DNA of 64,000 nucleotides from a virus: positions 1 to 64,000 of the IMG/VR virus record IMGVR_UViG_3300021960_000065. One strand, given 5' to 3'. Of this stretch, positions 27,801 to 34,972 are shown one piece after another. A program made the position numbers and the translations under genes. Under the pieces are notes generated by a model. It had not been told where the DNA came from, searched no databases, and saw only the letters and a program-made list of their open reading frames with translations. The stretch's first letter is position 1. Each line of letters opens with the position of its first letter.

Positions 27801-28335
27801 TCTCGCTTGGGCGACCAAGCAAATCCTCGTATTCAAAGGGAACAATGTCACGCCTCTCCATTTCCTGCATGGCGTGAAGCATATTGTGTCCATCCTCATC
27901 CTCTTTGATCATTTCAAACAAATGCTCAATGAAATGAGGGTTGCCCCATTGTGAACCATGTAGCAAAGGCATTACACAGTTATCCCAAGACAACGGGTGG
28001 CGTTTGCCAAATGGATTTTCCTCATGCGCTTTCGGCCAATCCTCAGCGTAATTTGTGCTAAATCGCCGTTGTCCTGCAACATAATCGTCATACCCATCGG
28101 GCAAATTGAGGTTTGAAAGGATGCTTGGTTTATCCAAATCCTGCATTCGGTATGGCGGTTGTTCCGTAGCCATTGGCATCATAGCCATGAGTGCGGAATC
28201 CTCCTTCTCAATGGCTTTACCGTCAGCATAGAATTCCTCACACGCTTTGAGGTAAAGCGTGGAGTCAAAATTAGGGTTGGTGTGAAAAGAAACCAAAGCA
28301 TCGGTTCGGATGCGAATGAATTCTTCACGGTTCAC
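24826..28335 (-). CDS. Large protein with degenerate nucleotidyltransferase (ligase-like) region
   Basis: The product has 1169 residues from a GTG at 28335 behind a GAGGTGAT Shine-Dalgarno. The first 700 residues were not recognised; they are rich in His, Trp, Pro and Met. Residues about 730-860 resemble the adenylation domain of ATP-dependent DNA ligases and capping enzymes: D-W-V-V-Q-K-K-P-E-G-K-R contains a K-x-[DE]-G-x-R motif I with Lys740, followed by a strand-rich stretch, F-V-F-D-A-F-L in place of motif III, and A-M-D-L-L-V-H-R-G with E-D-R-L-Q-I-L as in motif IIIa. A clear motif IV was not found, so activity is uncertain. It lies between the protease and portal genes, so it may be a virion protein. 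Confidence 0.5.
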   Translation of the reverse strand: MNREEFIRIRTDALVSFHTNPNFDSTLYLKACEEFYADGKAIEKEDSALMAMMPMATEQPPYRMQDLDKPSILSNLNLPDGYDDYVAGQRRFSTNYAEDWPKAHEENPFGKRHPLSWDNCVMPLLHGSQWGNPHFIEHLFEMIKEDEDGHNMLHAMQEMERRDIVPFEYEDLLGRPSESMMDLYQQDRNDRNSFLSDEEYREMKARQWGANVQQKGGMMAKNTSRLGLLSYLFGTEWQTPEQRHAFMELLKKMGQTEGEESPEARRIANNFKADAGLSWDRAKRNWFERMTPLSKWWERASHHHGPVSPEPVPQGLNHFKSPFVLNDEGGIEPSHTHHHWSPYQFWGGVGRDANSLVSALTQSYPAAFEGWLGEALMGYLTDRTHPLNDQDDSFHGSGSSFFPQTINHPVMQNHPHKSAIGSGWEAGSENPRVRSFNRRRGLWNTVANQQHLHPSEVAGSGKRMIIPSLALTQQPLGRIISSHSDMGMPRIGPTRERHPGDEQYHTYHNDHYEKMDANLGQVMQEMAKEVMQRYGSDVFSTNAPNENVLANTISRGNVQQLAQAANYYMMRGSNPNTRTLAPMVLGDGLAPKEVNVGPVHPTSEATTPPVYLSGDMDAWGHKMPATLAWNWDKDANGIRFDVKDKPFDSLQKTVHEGHLQMIDPTHADRPIAPKQKDAPALYVTNNMGHIPAISGDLFKADDYEPTGVFETPLVPAHTVYKLDDIEELRGFSGDWVVQKKPEGKRLFVEKKGSKITAKDKKGKETKLPDIVKEGVREQMGDFVFDAFLKGKHLRAMDLLVHRGEDIHMDPLEDRLQILRTMYHTNDNISFPMPLDTKFTDKEGLLKNSEAIGGDLWIRDAQSTFAKGKEAHHLWVLYTPSQDGLTKGTTLPFVSNDGENILLEYPGHRSPLVVKGEWDGNAFNVMSIEPNSPLARHAEKQIGVWGSVGVHLLKMGQRELSLYPPPFVTKDTFTFTRATLVEPNGEEDKVASILSHARSHIISADKAFSAESLIDKIKGLTENMLERYGAEYGLERTEEGEWSVNEAIDDDTIETKQGTTLARISGSLSGGGWGGEMDMMTSPRGPTSLVDDEGIPMFDPNGMADETPLNMPKHISVKRTDKVGNEMEGELDIEGGRAVFRVPRKTNVEQAEEKEVIVEQEGDGEQMPIM

Positions 28336-28344
28336 GGTATCACC

Positions 28345-29130
28345 TCATTGGTGATTACCGATTTTCTCAATGAGGAATGCGATTTCATTGAGCAATCCTG
28401 AGTCACCACCCATCTTGTGTAGTGTGGCTAAGGAATCCTCAATGGGTGCGAGGTTTGGCTCGCCTTTCCTGTCGCCACCATCAACCAAATTCATGTGCAG
28501 GGTGCTTCCGTTTTCGTCATATCCCGTCTTAGCAAAAGCAAAAATTTTCGCTGTTTCACTGATTGGTGACGAAGCGGGGGCTTTTTCTGTGTAAAACGGA
28601 ATAGTGCCGTTTGTTTGATATGGTTTTGCTTCAACAGGCGTTCCACCCGAATAGTCAATGAATTGCGGTGAAATGTTTTCAACGCCACTTTCTTGTTGAT
28701 ATTTGGCGATGATTTCCGAAGTCAAATCCTCTTTCTTGACCTTCTTTGAATCGGCTTCTTCCTTATCCTTGATTTTATCCGAAATGAACGGGTTTGGTGC
28801 TGATGCACCGCCCACATTCATTTGGGTTTTCATGCTGTGGCGAGGCTTGTTCGTTCCTCCCGTTGATGACGAAACAGGGGCATCGCCTTTCTTGACTTCT
28901 TTGAATGGGATTTTCTTATCGCCACGATCAGACTTGTAGTCGCCTGTTTCTTTGCCTTTCTTGGAGGCTTCAATTTTCTTGCCAACAGCCTTTTCCCAAC
29001 CCGACAATTTGCCGTCTTTGTCACGGTCAGCCAAATGGGGTTTTTCCAAAGTCGCCTTTTCCAATTCCTTAACCAAAGCGAACAATTCTCCGTGTGGAGT
29101 CTTTGCGGGTTCGTGCCATCGTGGTTGCAT
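28345..29130 (-). CDS. EF-hand-like charged virion-cluster protein
   Basis: The product has 261 residues from the ATG at 29130, which follows AGGTGATG. Near residue 35 is a canonical calcium-binding EF-hand loop, D-R-D-K-D-G-K-L-S-G-W-E, with acidic residues at positions 1, 3, 5 and 12 and Gly at 6. After it comes a Lys-rich disordered stretch, then a Ser/Pro-rich linker and a C-terminal helix (L-L-N-E-I-A-F-L-I-E-K-I). EF-hand loops of this form recur in marine viral structural clusters. The role is unknown; calcium-dependent assembly or internal head protein are both possible. Confidence 0.6.
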   Translation of the reverse strand: MQPRWHEPAKTPHGELFALVKELEKATLEKPHLADRDKDGKLSGWEKAVGKKIEASKKGKETGDYKSDRGDKKIPFKEVKKGDAPVSSSTGGTNKPRHSMKTQMNVGGASAPNPFISDKIKDKEEADSKKVKKEDLTSEIIAKYQQESGVENISPQFIDYSGGTPVEAKPYQTNGTIPFYTEKAPASSPISETAKIFAFAKTGYDENGSTLHMNLVDGGDRKGEPNLAPIEDSLATLHKMGGDSGLLNEIAFLIEKIGNHQ

Positions 29131-29135
29131 TTTCA

Positions 29136-29507
29136 TCACCTGTAATTTCTGCTTGAAGGGCTAACTTTTGGAGGCATCGCTGCCTCCATTGATTGCCACA
29201 TTCGCAATTCCTCATCGGCACTACGCTTCTCAATCATAGCACCGTCACCTGAATTAAAGGCGGAGGTGAAAGAACCTCCATCGCCCAATTCCCTGTTAAG
29301 TGGGTCATAGACTTCATCAGCCATAGGGGTGATGGCCCGTAGCCAACCTGCCTTTCGCATCATTGTAGCGGGGTCATCCATAGCCTTCGTGAGCATGGCG
29401 TTTTCGGATTTTAGTGAGGTGACTTCGGCACGAAGGCTTCTCACCTCAGCAACCAATTCCTTAAGCAAATCAGCGGTTGCTTCTCCAACGGACAATTCCT
29501 CGCTCAT
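29136..29507 (-). CDS. Small coiled-coil protein
   Basis: The product has 123 residues from the ATG at 29507, overlapping the previous stop (TGATG). Residues 10-42 form a coiled coil (L-L-K-E-L-V-A-E-V-R-S-L-R-A-E-V-T-S-L). The rest is helical with a disordered end. It sits in a run of small helical genes between the portal and the protease, so it may be an assembly or core protein. No family was recognised. Confidence 0.55.
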   Translation of the reverse strand: MSEELSVGEATADLLKELVAEVRSLRAEVTSLKSENAMLTKAMDDPATMMRKAGWLRAITPMADEVYDPLNRELGDGGSFTSAFNSGDGAMIEKRSADEELRMWQSMEAAMPPKVSPSSRNYR

Positions 29508-30079
29508 CACATACCACCCATCATTGGTCCGGGCATCGGCATACCGCCCGGTGGCATTCCCGCAGGGCCGGGTGAAGGCATATTCATCAACGAGGATAAG
29601 TCGGGCATACCCCCGCCCATTTCAGCACCCGGTGTGTGTTGAACCATAGCGGAGTCCTTCAAACGAATAACTTCGCACATATTGCGAATGTCCTCAACAC
29701 GGCTTCGCAAAGCCATCATAGAGTTAGCGTGTCCAAGAACGGTATCACCGTCAAGGTTTTCGGAATATCGGGATTGGCCGATTGTTCCAATGTGTGCTGT
29801 AATGTCGGTGGCAAGATCGGTGAGGCGTTGCTCAAAATCGGACAGGGCTTCTTTGCTTGAGGAATACACTTTGCCCGATTGAGTGAGGGCATCCATTTCC
29901 TTTGGCGTTGGCGCACCCATTGACTCAGGTGGAGTCGGTGCGGGTGCGGGAGGTGAAACCTGTGCGGGCATCTGTGCCTGTTGTCCTGTTGGGTCGCCAT
30001 CCTGTTTTCGCAACATCATGCTCTCACGCAAAGCGACCACTCTCATGCGGTCAGCAATTGATGGTGAAGCACGATACAT
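29507..30079 (-). CDS. Pro/Met/Gly-rich helical protein
   Basis: The product has 190 residues from the ATG at 30079 behind an AGGACTGAT sequence; a TTG at 30106 would overlap the upstream gene. Residues 1-25 are helical, then there is a Pro/Ala/Gln-rich linker. A long helix spans about residues 75-135 (A-L-S-D-F-E-Q-R-L-T-D-L-A-T-D-I). The C-terminus is a low-complexity tail of Gly, Pro and Met. The function is unknown. It belongs to the portal-protease cluster of small proteins. Confidence 0.5.
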   Translation of the reverse strand: MYRASPSIADRMRVVALRESMMLRKQDGDPTGQQAQMPAQVSPPAPAPTPPESMGAPTPKEMDALTQSGKVYSSSKEALSDFEQRLTDLATDITAHIGTIGQSRYSENLDGDTVLGHANSMMALRSRVEDIRNMCEVIRLKDSAMVQHTPGAEMGGGMPDLSSLMNMPSPGPAGMPPGGMPMPGPMMGGM

Positions 30080-30084
30080 TTGAA

Positions 30085-30459
30085 TCAGTCCTGTTGTGGT
30101 CGCCAAAAGGTTGAGGAACGGCCATATCGGGACACTCCGAGAACGGTTGCCCCCTCAGTGCCGTCATAGTCGCTGACAGTGTTGCGGTGTTGCGACACAT
30201 TACCAAGAACACGCCCATCGCCTTGAACACCACTCTCATCGCTTTTGGCAATCTGTGCCGTAGCCATGAAAGACTTGTGCAAATCCAAATCACGCTCAAG
30301 AATAGCGAGAGCATTCTTTGCCTCACTGATGTGCTTGGCAACATCATCGGTATTGTTGTGTGCGATTGCCTGTTGCATGGCTTCCATGCTCGCTAAAGCA
30401 CGCCTTGCCATAGGATCCATTTTCGTAATCAGTCCAAAATCAAGAAAGCCTTCCGTCAT
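30085..30459 (-). CDS. Small helical protein next to portal
   Basis: The product has 124 residues from the ATG at 30459, which has GGGGAGGGTTGAT in front; a GTG upstream is less likely. Residues 15-70 are strongly helical (A-R-R-A-L-A-S-M-E-A-M-Q-Q-A-I and A-K-N-A-L-A-I-L-E-R-D-L-D-L). The C-terminal third is polar and disordered. It follows the portal gene. It might take part in head assembly, but I recognise no family. Confidence 0.5.
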   Translation of the reverse strand: MTEGFLDFGLITKMDPMARRALASMEAMQQAIAHNNTDDVAKHISEAKNALAILERDLDLHKSFMATAQIAKSDESGVQGDGRVLGNVSQHRNTVSDYDGTEGATVLGVSRYGRSSTFWRPQQD

Positions 30460-30501
30460 CTCAATCAACCCTCCCCACACGCTTCACACAAATGAATGTT
30501 T

Positions 30502-32289
30502 TCATAAACCTAACCTCCGATTGAGGTTATTTAATTTTTCATCAACATTGGATTCGGCAGGGCTTCTTTCGCTTCGCCTGTCTTGAACGGTTTGGCTCAT
30601 GTGATGCTCTCCGTCAAAGCGATTCACACGGTCAGGGCTTTTGCCACCACTTCTCCGTGAATGCAAATTCAATTGTGATTTGCCTCGTGTTCTCAATGGT
30701 CGCAAATCCGTTCCATGAGTGGTTGTCATAGCCGAAGGTATGGGGCGAGAGCCGTGAATGTCATCCTCAACATTCCGTTTCCAAATTTCATCCATCGTTG
30801 GTGGTAAAATGTGGGATTTAGCCATCGCACCCCCACCTTGTTGCGGTGGCGCACCTTCGGGCGGTGGCCCTGCTTGTGGTGGTGGCGGTGGTGCTTCTTT
30901 GTAATCAAAGTGAAGGTAGCCATTGTCATCACGCAATTGAGCATCATAGCCCGCTTGCTTCATTTGCATCATGTTGCGGATAGCCATTTCATCCCTTCGC
31001 ATAGCCATGATTTCATCCTCTTCCTCATGTGGATTGAGAGTGATTTCCCACTCGCTAATTTGAAGGGCTTCAAGCAATAGAGGGAATAGACGATTGTTAT
31101 ACAGGTTTTGACTTGAAGCCAAAGCCCGATTGGTGACGACAATTTGCATTCCTTCGTTGTTCAAGCCACCGCCCGACACATCATTCATAAACACATTTGA
31201 CACACCGTAAAACGATGAAATGCGTTGGCGAATGTCGTCTTTGATCGGGATATATTGTAATTCTTCAAGGGTGTCCATCATACGCACATATTCAAGACCC
31301 CCACGACCCGTTTCTGTTTCAACACCAACCGTAGGAATGTATTGTGGGTCACGCTCAAGGTGTTCCTGAATGTTGCGTGCGGTTCGCTCAACGGTTTCAA
31401 GGTTGGATGATTTAATCACCATCACACCTCTCGGCATCCGCCTCTTTTGGTAAGCCGAATACACATAATTGTCCATCGCAATCAGCGTGTTCACTTGTCG
31501 CCATAGTGTAGCGACGGGCGAGCGACCATACAATTTTGAGGGCGACCATTTGCTCAAATGAATGACTTCGCCTTCGGTATAGACCTGTCCTGCACCAACA
31601 CCTGCGAGGTTCATGTAATGAATGGGAACAACGGGCAATCCTGTTTTCGGACATTTCTCATCCTTGTCGCTTGTGCGGAATGACCTGTCCAACAGGCTCG
31701 TGTATTGCTTGCCCCCACGCACACCACGCTTATCGGCAACGATACGCATGAAAATGGGGTCAGCACGAGTGATTTCTTTGATGCGGTAAAATTGTGGTTG
31801 TCCTGTGTTGGGATCCACGAAATACTCCTTCGTGAGAATCAGGTATGCGTCATCAACAATGTTCAAGTCCATTTCCACTTCACGAAGGACTTCAAGGAAT
31901 GATTGTGTCATTCGGTTGTCCTCGTGGAGAAGGGCGTTTGCATATTCCAATTGTCCCTTATCCGCCTCACGAACCTCGCCTCCGCACATACGGCACGAGT
32001 CCACTGCCTTGTTGTATTCTTCATCGCACTCTCGGCACTTCTTCACAAATTTTGGTTTCCATGTCCAACCTTTGCGGAATGTTTCAGTCGCCAAGTGATT
32101 GAGAATTGAACGCAACACCAAACACTCGTATGAGGCAGCGTATAGTGCGGGGATGGTAATACCCTGCAACAATGGAGGCTCTTGGACACCTGTGGTGAAC
32201 AATGGCATCTGTGGCGTGGGTGTTTCATGGCGTTCCATGTCCATGCCAAGAGCCGAAAACAAACGGTCAATGCGTTTCTTTTCACTCAT
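30502..32289 (-). CDS. Portal protein with embedded zinc finger
   Basis: The product has 595 residues from the ATG at 32289, which follows GAGGTGATT; the upstream TTG is a poorer start. The pattern fits phage portals: an N-terminal wing with A-L-Y-A-A-S-Y-E-C-L-V-L-R-S-I-L, the stem region with D-D-I-R-Q-R-I-S-S-F-Y-G-V-S near residue 350, and a C-terminal helix with R-R-D-E-M-A-I-R-N-M-M-Q-M-K. A CxxC...CxxC zinc finger (C85, C88, C99, C102) is inserted near the N-terminus. The last 120 residues are disordered. It forms the dodecameric DNA gate at one capsid vertex. It is one gene away from the large terminase. Confidence 0.85.
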   Translation of the reverse strand: MSEKKRIDRLFSALGMDMERHETPTPQMPLFTTGVQEPPLLQGITIPALYAASYECLVLRSILNHLATETFRKGWTWKPKFVKKCRECDEEYNKAVDSCRMCGGEVREADKGQLEYANALLHEDNRMTQSFLEVLREVEMDLNIVDDAYLILTKEYFVDPNTGQPQFYRIKEITRADPIFMRIVADKRGVRGGKQYTSLLDRSFRTSDKDEKCPKTGLPVVPIHYMNLAGVGAGQVYTEGEVIHLSKWSPSKLYGRSPVATLWRQVNTLIAMDNYVYSAYQKRRMPRGVMVIKSSNLETVERTARNIQEHLERDPQYIPTVGVETETGRGGLEYVRMMDTLEELQYIPIKDDIRQRISSFYGVSNVFMNDVSGGGLNNEGMQIVVTNRALASSQNLYNNRLFPLLLEALQISEWEITLNPHEEEDEIMAMRRDEMAIRNMMQMKQAGYDAQLRDDNGYLHFDYKEAPPPPPQAGPPPEGAPPQQGGGAMAKSHILPPTMDEIWKRNVEDDIHGSRPIPSAMTTTHGTDLRPLRTRGKSQLNLHSRRSGGKSPDRVNRFDGEHHMSQTVQDRRSERSPAESNVDEKLNNLNRRLGL

Positions 32290-33529
32290 GGGCAATCACC
32301 TCAAACGCTCGCTTCAATTTGTCCTCCGACATTCCCCACGCCTTGAGCAATTCAACCTGCTCTTTCTTTGAAGCGTAGGTGTAGGTCAAAAGACGCATAG
32401 CCGTTTCATCGCCTTCATAGGATTTGAGCAAAACCGCAGCATTCCTTTTGTTTTCATTCAAATGTGGATAGGCTTTACGGATTGCCTTTTGCACTGAAAG
32501 GTCGCCTTCAATGACGAATTGGCGATCTTCCCACATAATGTTGCCCACGCCAAGACTCTCCTTTAACACAACGGTAAATTCATCACCTCTTTTGCTCGTG
32601 AACGGCAAAAACAAACGAGGCGAACCTGATGGCGTAATTTCCAAGTGTCCACCAACATCCCAAAGGTTAGCGATGAAATTGTCAGCATTTTTGAGCATAA
32701 TTTTGGGGGACTGTTTGCCGTAAAGCAGTGCCTTTGAGTCATTATTCCTCGCTTTGCCAACCACTTCAATATCAAATAAAAAGCCGTGTGATTTGATGAG
32801 CATGGCAATTTCAGCCGAAGTCGCTGTGCTATGTGATGCGAGCATTTGTGAAGTCATCCCACCATAATCGTCTATGTTTTGTGATGCTTTGCTCAATATG
32901 TCATATTCTCGTCGGCTCAAACGACTTTCAGCGTTGAGTCGGTTAGACCATTTTTTCCATATTGCTTCTCGTGTTTCTTCGTCAGCGTTTCGTGACGAAA
33001 CAACCGCTTTACGAAACAGGAATTCCAAGCGTTCACCATGCGTAGCGAGCATATTGAAATCGTTATCACGGACATCAATGTGTCCCCAATCGCTGTCACG
33101 CCACCATGAAAATTCTTTGAGCAAAGCATCCTGTTCCTGCTTTAACAAATTGATTAGGCGAGGGATAATGGCTTCTTCACCATTTTCCTGCATGATTTTA
33201 ATTATTTGATCGCCACTCGCGCCAAAATTGTCCATGAAATAACTGCGTGTTATTCCCACCATTGGCGTTGCCGTTGTTCCCGGTTGGTCGGTTGGCATCC
33301 CTTCATTTTCGTTGCCCGAAAATCCTTGAATCTGTGAACCCGCTGTTGCTTGAGGTGGCATTTCCTGCTGTTGCTCTTGTTGAGTGCTTTTGGCTTCCTC
33401 TTGTTTTGCTTCTTCCAATTCTTTGGTTTTTTCAGCAACCTTCTCCGAAGCCATTTGCTGATTGTTTGGCAACAATTTGAGGATGGCACTATCCATCGTA
33501 TTCAGCATGGGATTCCATTCAATTTTCAT
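32282..33529 (-). CDS. Unrecognised protein between terminase and portal
   Basis: The product has 415 residues from the ATG at 33529, overlapping the terminase stop (ATGA), and its own end overlaps the portal start. The first 75 residues are Gln/Glu-rich and disordered. The centre is helical, with E-A-I-W-K-K-W-S-N-R-L-N-A-E-S and L-S-R-R-E-Y-D-I-L. Beta strands appear around residues 240-330. The C-terminus ends in a small helical unit, K-E-Q-V-E-L-L-K-A-W-G-M-S-E-D-K-L. I find no known family. Tight coupling to terminase and portal suggests a role in packaging or portal assembly. Confidence 0.55.
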   Translation of the reverse strand: MKIEWNPMLNTMDSAILKLLPNNQQMASEKVAEKTKELEEAKQEEAKSTQQEQQQEMPPQATAGSQIQGFSGNENEGMPTDQPGTTATPMVGITRSYFMDNFGASGDQIIKIMQENGEEAIIPRLINLLKQEQDALLKEFSWWRDSDWGHIDVRDNDFNMLATHGERLEFLFRKAVVSSRNADEETREAIWKKWSNRLNAESRLSRREYDILSKASQNIDDYGGMTSQMLASHSTATSAEIAMLIKSHGFLFDIEVVGKARNNDSKALLYGKQSPKIMLKNADNFIANLWDVGGHLEITPSGSPRLFLPFTSKRGDEFTVVLKESLGVGNIMWEDRQFVIEGDLSVQKAIRKAYPHLNENKRNAAVLLKSYEGDETAMRLLTYTYASKKEQVELLKAWGMSEDKLKRAFEVIAHE

Positions 33530-34962
33530 GCGTCAGCCCACCCTATTCTCTTTGTCCAAGCCTCGCTGTCAAGAATCACGATGCTGTCTTTATACTCTTT
33601 CGTAGCCTGAACCGCAAGGGCGAGGGCAATAACTGTATCGTCGTGTTTTCCAAGCGACTCCATTTTACCATTCGGCAACATGGTGAACATGGACAATTCG
33701 TTTATCAAAATGTCCATCAATCTTCGTGTAGCCCCATCCTCTTTGTAGGGCAAAATCAAATGCCGTTGTTCAAAGTGCAATTGAAGAGTGTGAATGACCG
33801 CTTCTTTTTTCATACGGCTCATGGTGAATGGTTTGATGGGCAAATCGCTGATTTCTTTCAACACTTGATGAAATGCCTGTGCGAAATTGTTGGTTTCCAA
33901 TTCCACAATGACGGGATTGTAGCGAGTGTTCAATTCTATGATTTTGTCAATTTGGTCGTTGAATGACATTCCTTTTTCACGGTGCATCCAAACCACACGC
34001 TTGTGTCGGTTTTCATCCACCGCAATCACGACCATGCAGGTGTAGTCGGCTGAACGATCAGGGCTGATTGCAGGATCCCAACCAATGTAATAATTCACAT
34101 CCTCTCGGTTGGGGTCGGCATACGGGTCAAATTCAAACGCATATTCCAAGTCCTTACATGGCTCAACCATATCTTCGGGAAATAGACTCGCATCGCTCGC
34201 AATTGGGCGACACAGGTATTCACGGGTAAATGCAATTGAAGTCATTTCGCTTCTTCGCCCTTGTAGTGCCTCAAGACTCCAACGCTCAGGCCACAGCGGT
34301 TCACCCGTCTGCTCACTAATGGCGGGGTATTCACGGACTTGATACCCACTCAAACCCTTCAATTCTTGGTAAAGGTCGGTGTAGGAGAACGGAGTGCCGA
34401 CAATGCACAATTGTGCTGAGTGGTGAAGCACAGGCAACAAAGCGGTGTAAAACCACGAAGCGATGTGTGCTAATTGTGTTGATGCTTCACTTGACAGAAT
34501 ATCGTCAAGCACCACGATGTCAGGGTGCGCGCCACGCACAGCCTTACCGACTGACATAGCCGATATGGATGATTTGTTTGTCATTTTGAATTTCTGTTTC
34601 GCCCATCCTCGTGCGGGTTTCAAGTGCGAAAGCACAGGATTTGACTCAATCAATTCATTCATTTTCCCCATGTGTTCAATTGACTGATGCTGACTGTGTG
34701 AAAAGAATAGCACTTCTGTGCCGGGATTGTAGGCCATTTTCCATAGCAAATAGACTCGGTAAAACACCGATTTGCCGTGATCACGAGAAGCGATTACACA
34801 GGTTTTGTTGTGTTCCTCCGACATGGCAAACCATTCTTCGTGAAAGTCGGCTAATTGATAGCCTTCTTCTTTGCCACAAATGTCCTCAAAAAAGAATTTG
34901 AAATCCCTTCGGCCCATTTCCCAATCCACTTTATTGGCGAGGTCAAGGACACCTGCTGACAC
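33526..34962 (-). CDS. terL: Terminase large subunit
   Basis: The product has 478 residues from a GTG at 34962 with TAGGTGATG in front. Both terminase domains are visible. The ATPase has a Walker A variant S-R-D-H-G-K-S at residues 59-65, Walker B I-V-V-L-D-D at 149-154, and a coupling motif V-G-T-P at 188-191. The RNase H-like nuclease has acidic residues at D296 (Y-I-G-W-D-P-A), E354 (V-I-V-E-L-E-T) and D441/D442 (G-K-H-D-D-T). It cuts concatemeric DNA and pumps it through the portal into the head. The length and motif order are normal for the family. Confidence 0.93.
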   Translation of the reverse strand: MSAGVLDLANKVDWEMGRRDFKFFFEDICGKEEGYQLADFHEEWFAMSEEHNKTCVIASRDHGKSVFYRVYLLWKMAYNPGTEVLFFSHSQHQSIEHMGKMNELIESNPVLSHLKPARGWAKQKFKMTNKSSISAMSVGKAVRGAHPDIVVLDDILSSEASTQLAHIASWFYTALLPVLHHSAQLCIVGTPFSYTDLYQELKGLSGYQVREYPAISEQTGEPLWPERWSLEALQGRRSEMTSIAFTREYLCRPIASDASLFPEDMVEPCKDLEYAFEFDPYADPNREDVNYYIGWDPAISPDRSADYTCMVVIAVDENRHKRVVWMHREKGMSFNDQIDKIIELNTRYNPVIVELETNNFAQAFHQVLKEISDLPIKPFTMSRMKKEAVIHTLQLHFEQRHLILPYKEDGATRRLMDILINELSMFTMLPNGKMESLGKHDDTVIALALAVQATKEYKDSIVILDSEAWTKRIGWADA

Positions 34963-34972
34963 GAGGCATCAC

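Noticed and set aside
24826-28335. A-F-E-G-W-L-G-E-A-L as a tag copy
   Set aside because: The F to W spacing is three rather than four residues and no Lys follows.
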